From the NCBI RefSeq assembly GCF_003057885.1, contig NZ_QAGK01000001.1:62001-126000 (forward strand): a stretch of DNA of 64,000 nucleotides. Reading direction: 5' to 3'. Both the position numbers and the translations under genes were made by a program. The notes under the pieces were generated by a model. That model was not told the DNA's origin and did not search any database. It saw only the letters and a program-made list of their open reading frames with translations. This document shows, piece by piece, positions 1 through 8,200 of this stretch (positions within the stretch are counted from its first letter, which is position 1; each line of letters opens with the position of its first letter). This DNA is from Oceaniglobus ichthyenteri (GTDB lineage: Bacteria > Pseudomonadota > Alphaproteobacteria > Rhodobacterales > Rhodobacteraceae).

Positions 1-421
1 TGCCAACGCGTTAGAGGGCAATTTCGGCAGCGAACTGGACGGATCCACAGGGCAGCTTCCCGGCACCGACAGCCCCGGATCCGACAAGTTTGTCGAACTC
101 GTCGGCGATTCCTTTGACCCAAGCGGCCCCTTTGGCCCCGAAAGCTATGACGCGGCGGCGCTGATCCTGTTGGCGATGCAAAAGGCCGGATCGGTGGAAT
201 CGGCCGATTTCAAAGATCACATCATGGATATCGCCAACGCCCCGGGTGAGCCGATTTACCCCGGCGAACTGGGCAAAGCGTTGGAATTGATCAAGGCTGG
301 CACAGACATCGATTATGTCGGCGCCTCGGCGGTTGAATTCATCGAGCCCGGTGAATCGGCTGGCAACTATCGCCAGATCGTCATCGAAGGCGGCAAGATC
401 ACCACCGAAAAGTTCCGGTAA
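1..421 (+). CDS. ABC transporter substrate-binding protein, branched-chain amino acid type (C-terminal part)
   Basis: This is the last 139 codons of a gene that begins before the window; the reading frame starts at base 2. The C-terminal lobe has the look of a type I periplasmic binding protein (LivK/HAAT family): a PFGPESYDAA segment followed by LILLAMQKAG, and a terminal beta-rich end (IVIEGGKITTEKF). It lies just upstream of two ATPases and two permeases of the same transporter class, on the same strand, so it should be the periplasmic receptor of that system. The family binds branched-chain amino acids, amides or short carboxylates; the ligand cannot be told from this fragment. Confidence 0.85.
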   Translation, partial: ANALEGNFGSELDGSTGQLPGTDSPGSDKFVELVGDSFDPSGPFGPESYDAAALILLAMQKAGSVESADFKDHIMDIANAPGEPIYPGELGKALELIKAGTDIDYVGASAVEFIEPGESAGNYRQIVIEGGKITTEKFR

Positions 422-441
422 ACGATTGATTTGAAAACCCA

Positions 442-475
442 AGCCCGGCGTACGGATGTGCGCCGGGCTGTTTTC
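442..475 (+). terminator. Intercistronic hairpin between binding protein and livG
   Basis: A 9-bp perfect GC-rich stem (AGCCCGGCG paired with CGCCGGGCT, 10-nt loop) is followed by GTTTTCG. It sits 20 bases after the binding-protein stop and 20 bases before livG. In ABC operons such hairpins often act as partial terminators or 3' stabilisers, so that the binding protein is made in excess over the membrane parts; that role is inferred. Confidence 0.65.
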
Positions 476-494
476 GTACCGATGGGGGAACGGC

Positions 495-1271
495 ATGATC
501 GTCGTAACGGATGTTCATAAACATTTTGGCGGCTTTCACGCCGTGGATGGCGCAAGTCTTGAAATCAAAACCGGCTCGATCACCGGGCTGGTCGGGCCAA
601 ATGGCGCGGGAAAAACCACTCTTTTCAATGTGATCGCCGGCGTTCTTAAACCCACATCGGGCAAGGTGACGATGGCGGGGGAAGACATCACCGGGCTGCC
701 GCCCCACGAATTGTTTCACAAGGGGTTGTTGCGCACGTTTCAGATCGCCCATGAATTTGGTTCGATGACAGTGCGTGAAAACCTGATGATGGTGCCGCCG
801 GGGCAATCGGGCGAAACAATCTGGAACGCCTGGATCGGGCGCGCGCGCATCGCCCAGGAAGAGGCGGCATTGTTGAAGAAAGCCGACGAAGTTCTTGAAT
901 TTCTGACCATTGATCATTTGAAGAATGAAAAGGCGGGCAATCTTTCCGGCGGTCAAAAAAAGCTGTTGGAGCTGGGCCGTACGATGATGGTCGAAGCCAA
1001 GATCGTGTTTCTGGATGAGGTGGGCGCCGGGGTAAACCGGACGCTTCTGAACACTGTCGGCGATGCGATTTTGCGCCTGAACAAAGAGCGCGGTTATACC
1101 TTTTGCATGATCGAACATGACATGGATTTCATCGGTCGACTGTGTGATCCGGTGATCGTGATGGCCGAGGGTCATGTTTTGGCCAAAGGCACGATTGATG
1201 AAATCAAAGCCAATGATCAGGTGATCGAAGCTTATCTTGGCACCGGGCTTAAAAACAAGGCAACGGCATGA
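495..1271 (+). CDS. livG: Branched-chain amino acid-type ABC transporter ATP-binding protein LivG
   Basis: A 258-residue ABC ATPase that powers import by the adjoining permeases on the cytoplasmic side. Walker A is GPNGAGKTT (about residues 34-42), the signature is LSGGQKK, and the Walker B region reads VFLDEVGAG instead of the commoner LDEPAAG. The C-terminal CDPVIVMAEGHVLAKGT segment is typical of LivG. I start at the ATG at 495, preceded by GATGGGGG, and not at an in-frame ATG 39 bases upstream that lies in the hairpin region. Its stop overlaps the livF start (ATGA), indicating translational coupling. Family is secure; substrate is open. Confidence 0.9.
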   Translation: MIVVTDVHKHFGGFHAVDGASLEIKTGSITGLVGPNGAGKTTLFNVIAGVLKPTSGKVTMAGEDITGLPPHELFHKGLLRTFQIAHEFGSMTVRENLMMVPPGQSGETIWNAWIGRARIAQEEAALLKKADEVLEFLTIDHLKNEKAGNLSGGQKKLLELGRTMMVEAKIVFLDEVGAGVNRTLLNTVGDAILRLNKERGYTFCMIEHDMDFIGRLCDPVIVMAEGHVLAKGTIDEIKANDQVIEAYLGTGLKNKATA

Positions 1272-2098
1272 CCAACCCGTATCAAGACAACCGCGGCAAC
1301 AAAGACCGGTCGATCACCAAATCGTCGCAAATGGGCGGCAGCGTGGACGCCGTGCGCCCCCTCCGCAAATCGGGCGGCCATGTGGATGAGGCGGCATTTT
1401 TGATCGGCGATACCATGACGGGCGGCTATGGCACGGGCGCTGACATTCTGCATGGCTGCACCCTTGCCGTGAACCCCGGTGAAATCGCTGTGATCGTCGG
1501 GCCGAACGGCGCCGGAAAATCAACCGCGATGAAGGCCGTGTTTGGCATGTTGAACGTGCGGTCCGGCGCGGTGCGCCTGAAGGGTGAGGATATCACCCAC
1601 CTGTCCCCCCAGGCGCGGGTTGCCAAAGGCATGGCATTCGTCCCCCAGACCCACAATATTTTCACCTCGATGAGCGTTGAGGAAAACCTGGAAATGGGTG
1701 CATTTCTGCGCCGCGATGATATTCGCAAGACCATCGACCAAGTCTATGATCTGTTTCCGATTTTGGGTGACAAACGCTATCAGGCGGCGGGCGAATTATC
1801 GGGCGGGCAACGCCAACAGGTTGCCGTGGGCCGCGCCCTGATGACCAAGCCCGAAGTCTTGATGCTGGACGAGCCCACCGCCGGGGTCAGCCCGATTGTG
1901 ATGGATGAATTGTTTGATCGGATCATCGAAGTGGCGCGCACGGGCATTTCAATTCTGATGGTTGAACAAAACGCACGACAGGCGCTGGAGATTGCCGATC
2001 GGGGTTATGTTTTGGTGCAGGGTGCGAATGCCTTTACCGGCACCGGTCAGGAATTATTGGCCGATCCTGACGTACGCAAAAGCTTTTTGGGGGGCTAA
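1268..2098 (+). CDS. livF: Branched-chain amino acid-type ABC transporter ATP-binding protein LivF
   Basis: The second ATPase of the importer, 276 residues. It has Walker A GPNGAGKST, signature LSGGQRQQ, Walker B LMLDEPTAG and the LivF-type MVEQNARQAL switch region. Usual LivF proteins are about 235-240 residues; this one has about 40 extra polar N-terminal residues (rich in N, R, K, S, G) before the first core strand. The start is fixed by the 4-base overlap with livG, although a later internal start would give a canonical length. It is expected to pair with LivG under the LivH/LivM permeases. Confidence 0.9.
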   Translation: MTNPYQDNRGNKDRSITKSSQMGGSVDAVRPLRKSGGHVDEAAFLIGDTMTGGYGTGADILHGCTLAVNPGEIAVIVGPNGAGKSTAMKAVFGMLNVRSGAVRLKGEDITHLSPQARVAKGMAFVPQTHNIFTSMSVEENLEMGAFLRRDDIRKTIDQVYDLFPILGDKRYQAAGELSGGQRQQVAVGRALMTKPEVLMLDEPTAGVSPIVMDELFDRIIEVARTGISILMVEQNARQALEIADRGYVLVQGANAFTGTGQELLADPDVRKSFLGG

Positions 2099-2099
2099 A

Positions 2100-2132
2100 A
2101 TGGCGAATTATTTGATCGAGGGCGCGGCCTGA
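2100..2132 (+). CDS. Possible 10-codon coupling peptide between livF and livH
   Basis: An ATG just after the livF stop is preceded by a run of G (GGGGGG, 5 bases upstream), a plausible ribosome-binding site. It opens a 10-residue frame (MANYLIEGAA) whose TGA shares its A with the livH ATG (TGATG). That geometry would allow ribosomes to be passed to livH, which has a less well placed site of its own. It may equally be chance, or a remnant of a longer LivH N-terminus. No function is claimed for the peptide itself. Confidence 0.25.
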   Translation: MANYLIEGAA

Positions 2133-3139
2133 TGGATATTTTGAACGCCCTGGTGGTGTTTGCCAATTTTGTTCTGGTGCCTGCCACCGCATATGGAGCG
2201 CAACTGGCGCTGGGGGCTTTGGGTGTCACGCTGATTTATGGAATCTTGCGGTTTTCGAATTTTGCCCACGGCGACACGATGGCCTTTGGCGCGATGATCA
2301 CGATCCTGTTTACCTGGCTGTTTCAAAGCTGGGGCCTGTCGCTCGGCCCGCTGCCCACCGCGCTTTTGGCGCTGCCGTTTGGGATACTTGGCTGTGCGCT
2401 GTTGCTACTGGCAACCGATAAGGTGGTGTATCAATTTTACCGACGGCAAAAGGCGGCACCGGTGATTTTGGTCATCGTATCGATGGGCGTGATGTTTGTG
2501 ATGAACGGCATCGTGCGGTTTATCATCGGCGTCGATGATCAACAGTTTGCAGATGGTGAGCGGTTCATCATTTCCGCCCGTGATTTCAAAACCATGACCG
2601 GGCTTGATGAAGGTCTGGCCATTCGCACATCGCAAGGGATCACGGTGATCACGGCGATTATTGTGGTGGCGGCGCTGTTTTGGTTTCTTAACCGCACCCG
2701 CACCGGTAAATCCATGCGCGCGTTTTCCGATAACGAGGATCTGGCGCTGTTATCAGGCATCAATCCCGACCGGGTTGTGATGATCACCTGGATTATCGTT
2801 GCCGCTTTGGCCACCATTGCCGGCACATTATATGGGCTGGATAAGTCATTCAAACCCTTCACTTATTTCCAATTGCTCTTGCCCATTTTTGCCGCCGCAA
2901 TCGTCGGCGGACTGGGCAGCCCGATTGGCGCAATCGCGGGCGGTTTCGTCATTGCCTATTCCGAGGTGATGGTCACCTATGCGTTCAAACGGGTGTTTGG
3001 CTATCTCATTCCCAGTTGGGAACCTGACGGCCTGATCCAACTGCTGAGCACCGATTACAAATTTGCCGTCAGCTTTGCAATTTTGATCATCGTATTGCTG
3101 TTCAAGCCCACCGGTCTGTTCAAGGGGAAATCGGTATGA
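2132..3139 (+). CDS. livH: Branched-chain amino acid-type ABC transporter permease LivH
   Basis: A 335-residue polytopic inner-membrane permease. Family marks are the N-terminal LGVTLIYGILRFSNFAHGD segment, the loop FSDNEDLALLSGINPDRV where the ATPase docks, and the glycine-rich AAIVGGLGSPIGAIAGG near the C-terminus. About eight hydrophobic helices are visible. It forms the translocation path with LivM. Its TGA overlaps the livM ATG by 4 bases. The start overlaps the stop of a possible 10-codon peptide. Confidence 0.9.
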   Translation: MDILNALVVFANFVLVPATAYGAQLALGALGVTLIYGILRFSNFAHGDTMAFGAMITILFTWLFQSWGLSLGPLPTALLALPFGILGCALLLLATDKVVYQFYRRQKAAPVILVIVSMGVMFVMNGIVRFIIGVDDQQFADGERFIISARDFKTMTGLDEGLAIRTSQGITVITAIIVVAALFWFLNRTRTGKSMRAFSDNEDLALLSGINPDRVVMITWIIVAALATIAGTLYGLDKSFKPFTYFQLLLPIFAAAIVGGLGSPIGAIAGGFVIAYSEVMVTYAFKRVFGYLIPSWEPDGLIQLLSTDYKFAVSFAILIIVLLFKPTGLFKGKSV

Positions 3140-4440
3140 CTCAATCGTTCAAAACCCCGCTTTTGTTTGCCCTGGTGGGGGCGATGTTTATTTTTACCGG
3201 CTTTACCTCAAGCTGGAACAGCGCGCTGTCGATTTTCAACATGGGGCTGATCAGTGCGATCATGGCCTTGGGCGTGAATATGCAATGGGGCTATGCCGGG
3301 TTGTTCAACGTTGGCGTGATGGGATTTGTCGCGCTTGGCGGGCTGGGCGCGGTTCTGGTGGGAATGCCGCCGGTGGCCGAGGCGTGGGCCGCGGGCGGTG
3401 TGCGGATCATGCTGGGCCTTTTGTTGGCCCTGGCCACGATCATCGGAGCGGTCCAATTGTGGCAGCGGATGGCACCGGGACGCACCCGGGGCGTTGCCAT
3501 GGCGGCGCTGTTGGTCATCGGGTTTTTCGCGTTTCGCGCTGTGTTTGATGGCGGTGTGGCGGCGGTTGAGGCGGTGAACCCTGCGGTCACGGGCAATTTG
3601 GGCGGTCTTGGCTGGCCGATCCTGATAGGCTGGCCCGTCGGTGGGGTGCTGGCCGCGGGGGCGGCGTGGATCGTGGGCAAAACCGCATTGGGATTACGCT
3701 CAGATTATTTGGCGATTGCGACCTTGGGAATCGCTGAAATCATCATCGCCGTGATGAAAAACGAAGATTGGCTGGCGCGGGGGGTGAAAAACATCATCGG
3801 TTTGCCGCGCCCGGTGCCCTATGAAATTGATTTGCAGGAATCACCTGCCTTTGTTGAGCGGATGCAAGGATGGGGCGCCGATCCCGTGACCGCCTCCTCG
3901 GTCGTGGTCAAACTGGCCTATGCCGGGTTGTTCGGCGTGGTTTTGATTTTGCTGATCTGGCTGACACAATCGGCGCTGAAATCGCCCTGGGGCCGGATGA
4001 TGTGCGCGATCCGCGACAATGAGATCGCCGCCGAGGCGATGGGCAAAGACGTGACCGGGCGGCATTTGCAGGTGTTCATTCTGGGGTCGGCGATTTGCGG
4101 TTTGGCGGGCGCCATGATGACCACGCTGGATGGGCAGCTGACGCCCGGATCTTACCAACCGCTGCGCTTTACCTTTTTGATCTGGGTGATGGTGATTGTT
4201 GGCGGGTCGGGCAACAATCTGGGTGCGGTGCTGGGCGGATTTCTGATCTGGTTCCTCTGGGTGCAGGTGGAACCGATGGGCCAGTGGATGATGAACCTTG
4301 TGTCATCGGGGCTGGACGAAGGATCCCCGCTTAAGGCGCATCTGATTGAAAGCGCGGCGCATATGCGGCTGTTGACCATGGGGATTGTTCTGTTGGTGGT
4401 GCTGCGGTTTGCACCCCGAGGGCTGATTCCGGAAAAGTAA
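3136..4440 (+). CDS. livM: Branched-chain amino acid-type ABC transporter permease LivM
   Basis: A 434-residue permease, partner of LivH. The core has LGLRSDYLAIATLGIAEII and the cytoplasmic coupling loop AIRDNEIAAEAMGKDV, then a glycine-rich VGGSGNNLGAVLGGF. Compared with common LivM proteins of about 300-350 residues it has an extra section between roughly residues 75 and 175, containing two or three more hydrophobic stretches and a basic loop (MAPGRTRG). It is the last gene of the transporter operon and is followed closely by a hairpin. The permease call is firm; the role of the extra segment is unknown. Confidence 0.9.
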   Translation: MTQSFKTPLLFALVGAMFIFTGFTSSWNSALSIFNMGLISAIMALGVNMQWGYAGLFNVGVMGFVALGGLGAVLVGMPPVAEAWAAGGVRIMLGLLLALATIIGAVQLWQRMAPGRTRGVAMAALLVIGFFAFRAVFDGGVAAVEAVNPAVTGNLGGLGWPILIGWPVGGVLAAGAAWIVGKTALGLRSDYLAIATLGIAEIIIAVMKNEDWLARGVKNIIGLPRPVPYEIDLQESPAFVERMQGWGADPVTASSVVVKLAYAGLFGVVLILLIWLTQSALKSPWGRMMCAIRDNEIAAEAMGKDVTGRHLQVFILGSAICGLAGAMMTTLDGQLTPGSYQPLRFTFLIWVMVIVGGSGNNLGAVLGGFLIWFLWVQVEPMGQWMMNLVSSGLDEGSPLKAHLIESAAHMRLLTMGIVLLVVLRFAPRGLIPEK

Positions 4441-4453
4441 GTGACCTGGCGGA

Positions 4454-4482
4454 GCGGGCGTGCCGCCCGCATTTCATATTTT
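4454..4482 (+). terminator. Hairpin after livM
   Basis: A 7-bp stem GCGGGCG / CGCCCGC with a 3-base loop begins 13 bases after the livM stop and is followed by an A/T-rich stretch (ATTTCATATTTT). This is a plausible intrinsic terminator for the transporter operon. The TTG start of the next gene lies three bases after the tract. Confidence 0.55.
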
Positions 4483-4484
4483 GA

Positions 4485-5093
4485 TTGGCGCATGTGGTTG
4501 ATGTGACGATCCTGATTTGTGCGGCGGGGTATTCTTCGCGCATGGCGGGGGCCGACAAACTGTTGGAGGATGTCGGCGGCATCGCGCTGTTGCGCGACCG
4601 GGCGCAGGCCGCACTTGCCGCCTGCCCGCGCGTGTGTGTTGCGCTGCCCGTGGCCGCGCGGGCGCGGTTGGCCGCCCTTTCAGGATTGCCGGTGGCGGTG
4701 GTTGAGGTGCCGGACGCAGCCGAAGGAATGGCCGCGGCATTGCGCGCCGGGGCGTTGGCGGCGGGCGCTCAGCCGGGTCTGTTGGTGATGCTGGGCGATA
4801 TGCCCGAGATCACAGCGGCGGATTTGCGCAGGCTGATCAGTGCATTTGACGGTGAATCGATCATTCGCGCCGCAAGTGCCGACGGCGTGCCGGGCCATCC
4901 GGTGATCTTTCCGGCCGATTGCCTGCCTGCCTTTGCCGATTTGACCGGGGATCGGGGCGCGCGTGATATTCTTGCGGCGCACAAACATCGGATCAAGCTG
5001 ATGCCGTTGGAAGGCATCCGCGCGTTGGTGGATTTGGACACGCCCGAGGCGTGGGCCGCCTGGCGCGCAAAACGAAAAAACCCACCGGATTAG
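4485..5093 (+). CDS. MobA/MocA-like nucleotidyltransferase
   Basis: A 202-residue member of the MobA-like NTP-transferase family. The N-terminal nucleotide-binding loop reads LICAAGYSSRMAGADKLL, the metal-site aspartate is in LLVMLGDMPEI, and a PGHPVIFP segment followed by DRGARDIL matches the MocA (molybdenum cofactor cytidylyltransferase) subgroup. Such enzymes move a CMP or GMP onto molybdopterin, or nucleotides onto sugars. The longest frame starts at TTG 4485; GTG codons at 4494 and 4503 are alternatives. Molybdate-transport genes lie about 4 kb away, which fits a cofactor role, but the RTX gene intervenes and the substrate is not proven. Confidence 0.75.
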   Translation: MAHVVDVTILICAAGYSSRMAGADKLLEDVGGIALLRDRAQAALAACPRVCVALPVAARARLAALSGLPVAVVEVPDAAEGMAAALRAGALAAGAQPGLLVMLGDMPEITAADLRRLISAFDGESIIRAASADGVPGHPVIFPADCLPAFADLTGDRGARDILAAHKHRIKLMPLEGIRALVDLDTPEAWAAWRAKRKNPPD

Positions 5094-5099
5094 GGTGGG
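5075..5099 (-). terminator. Distal intrinsic terminator, minus strand
   Basis: Read on the minus strand, CCCACC, a 7-base loop and GGTGGG are followed by TTTTTT. It overlaps the last codons of the nucleotidyltransferase gene on the other strand. It lies behind another terminator of the RTX gene and could serve as a back-up. Confidence 0.55.
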
Positions 5100-5121
5100 A
5101 TACGTCCATTCAGGACCGCAC

Positions 5122-5157
5122 AAAAAGTGACCGGGAGGCAGCCCTCCCCCCAGTCAC
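5122..5157 (-). terminator. Intrinsic terminator of the RTX/Hint gene
   Basis: On the minus strand GTGAC and GGGAGG arms pair with CCTCCC and GTCAC around a 4-base loop, with a small internal bulge, and TTTTT follows at once. It is about 50 bases after the RTX gene's stop codon. Confidence 0.65.
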
Positions 5158-5162
5158 AAGAT

Positions 5163-5191
5163 ATCGGCGCGGGGAGATGCCCCGCGCCGAT
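5163..5191 (-). terminator. 12-bp perfect hairpin after the RTX/Hint gene
   Basis: A perfect 12-bp inverted repeat (ATCGGCGCGGGG / CCCCGCGCCGAT, 5-base loop) begins 18 bases beyond the stop codon. No T-tract follows directly on the minus strand, so it may protect the 3' end while the next hairpin terminates. Confidence 0.5.
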
Positions 5192-5208
5192 CGCTGCTTA
5201 ACTAAGTC

Positions 5209-8200
5209 TTACTTCAGCAGAAGCCTGGCTTCGTGCTTTTTCAGGGTGCGGCGTGCGGCCTCATAACTGGCCAGGCCCTCTTGCTGCTCCAACTCGGGGA
5301 ACAGTTCAAAGATTTCAGCGCGCTGATCGTCGCCGAGGCCCTTGAGGCTGTAATCGCCGGGCTGGAAGCTTTCGGTCCAGGCCCCGTCAGACAACACCAC
5401 CTCGTGCTGATCAAACATGAAGTGAATATAGGTGGTCGCGCTTGCCTCTACCCGCATGACACCTTTGTCGTCGATCATATGCTTGGCCGCGACCAGAACT
5501 TCACGCTCTTCAAAGTAAAGCGATGTCTTGTCATTGGCCACCAAAACACGGTGGTTTGGTGATACCAGCATATCCCGTTCGGGCAGACCATTGCCAAGTG
5601 CACCGGCCTTGATCAGCACGGGTTGCATATGCGGCGCATCGCGCAGGGCGCTGCCGCTCAGGGCCTTGTGGCCGACCCAACGGATGGTCTGGATGCCATT
5701 GTCGCGGGTGATCACACGATCCCCCTCGACCAGCTCTTCGACCAGCCGTTCGCCTTTTGGCGTTGCGATCAGGGTTCCGGGGGTAAAGCACGGCACGATT
5801 TCTTCGATATTGGTGAAGGCGATCGTCCCGACTTCGTTGCCAGCCGCGTCAAAATACACGACCGACCCGTCAATGCCGTTGCCATCACTGTCGGTGACGG
5901 TGTCCTGCAATTCAAACCGCACGGCACCGGGTGTGTTGGCGATGGAACCGGCCAAAGACATGGTGTCGTAATCTTCGCTGTCGGGGCCAAAGCCCGCGCC
6001 ACCGTTGACTGTATCTCCGCCGTTCAGACCCGAGAAACTGTCGGCATCGTCATTGCCTTCCAGCAGATCGGCACCCGCACCGCCGTTGATGGTGTCTTCG
6101 CCATCATTGCCACGGATCGTGTCATCGCCCGGGCCTGCGATGATGCTGTCATCACCGGCGCCGCCTTCGACATTGTCATCCCCGGCACCGGCATCAATCG
6201 TGTCGTTGCCAAAGCCGCCAATGACGCTGTCGTTGCCGTCACCGCCTGTGATCAGATCGTCGCCTTCACCCCCCAGAAGCGTGTTTTCACCCTCGCCCCC
6301 GTCAAGGGTATCGTCGCCGCGACCGCCATCAAGCAGATCGTCACCAATTCCGCCATCAAGGCTGTCATTATCGGCACCACCCAAAAGCGTATCGTTGCCC
6401 TGACCGCCGATCAAAACGTCATCGCCCGAACCGCCGACAATGCTGTCGTCATCAACGCCACCGTCCAGCGTATCGTTACCGGCACCACCCAGAAGGGTAT
6501 CGTTGTCATCTTCGCCGAAGATCAGATCGTTACCGGCGCCGCCTTCGATGTAATCACGACCGTTTTCCGGCACTGGGTCGGCCACATCACCGGGATTGAC
6601 AGGCACATCGGGAATTTCGCCTGCAAAACCCGGGATCGGATCGTTGCCAAAGCCACCATAGATGGTGTCATCGCCCGCGCCGCCATAGATGGTATCGGAC
6701 CCGTGCGATCCGGTCAGGCTGTCGTTGCCCGCGCCGCCATCGATCAGGTCATCGTCGATCCCGCCATTGATGGTGTCATCGCCCAGACCGCCATAGATGG
6801 TATCGGCATCGTCACCGGTTGAAATGCTGTCGTTTCCGGCCCCGCCATCGACATAATCGCGCCCATCATCAGGATTGGGATCCGACGTGAAACCCGGAAA
6901 CGCCGCATTTGGCAGGCTCGGATCGTCGCCCTCATAGTCAGACAGGGTGTCGACACCTGCTTCGATCGTATCGTCGCCATCGCCACCATAGATCGTGTCC
7001 GAGCCTTGGATATCGACGATCAGATCATCGCCATCGCCACCGTAAACCTCATCATCATCGATGCCTGGGCGGATTTCATCATTGCCCGCGCCGCCATAAA
7101 TGGTGTCGGCGTCGTCACCGGTGATGATGGTGTCGTTGCCATCGCCACCCTGAACCAGATCGCGGTCATCATCGGGATCGGGATCGGCGACGTTTGGAAA
7201 ACCGGGCACAATCGGATCATCGATCAACGGGTTGCTGCCCGACACATCGATCAGATCATCGCCGTCACCGCCGTCAACGGTTTCTGCGCCATCGATATCG
7301 TTGATTGTATCATTGCCAACACCGCCGGACAGATCATCGTCACCGGTGCCGCCATAGATGATATCGTCCCCCTCACCGGCATCGACGGTATCGTCACCGC
7401 CAAGGGCTTCGATGATGTCATCGTTGCTGCCCGGGTTGGGTGGCAGGATCGCGTCATTGTTATCGACACGGTCGCCATCGGGATCACCGGTGTAATCGAC
7501 ATCGATCAGGTCATCGCCTTCGGTGCCGGTGACAATTCCATCTGCGCCGGTCGGCGGGGGGGGCGGTGTCGGACCATCAAGAACCACGTTTTCGATTTCG
7601 GTGAAATCGACAATCGTGCCATCGTTCAATGTTGCCGTGCCGGTCAATCCGCCCCCATCGCCGGGATCGGTGTTGGTATAGACGATCTGTGTTTCGGCAT
7701 CATCAACCAGCCCGGTCAGATCCAGGGTATCGCCGTTCACTTCGCCGGTTTCGCCACCGATTACCGTGATGGTTTGGCCCGGTGCCAATTGATCTTGGGC
7801 AATGCGGATGTAATCATCGCCGCCTTGGCCATTTACGGTGTCGCCAGCGCCGGTTGTGATGTCATCATTGCCATCGCCACCCTCGAACACATTCGCGCCA
7901 TCGCCGCCAATCAGCGTGTCATCACCGGCCGAACCGATGACACCTTCAACGCCCGACCCGCCATCGATACTGTCGTTGTCAGCATCGCCGCCGGACAATT
8001 CATTGGTCGCAAGGTTCACATTTACCGGATCGGCAGAGGCGGAATAATCAATGATATCCATGCCTTCGCCGCCAAAGATGCTGTCAGCGCCGGGGCCCCC
8101 GACAAACACATCATCACCAGCGCCACCTTCGAGAAAGTTGAGCCCCTCACCGCCAACCAGCGTGTCGTTGCCATCTTCGCCGCGCAGCGTGTCGCGCCCG

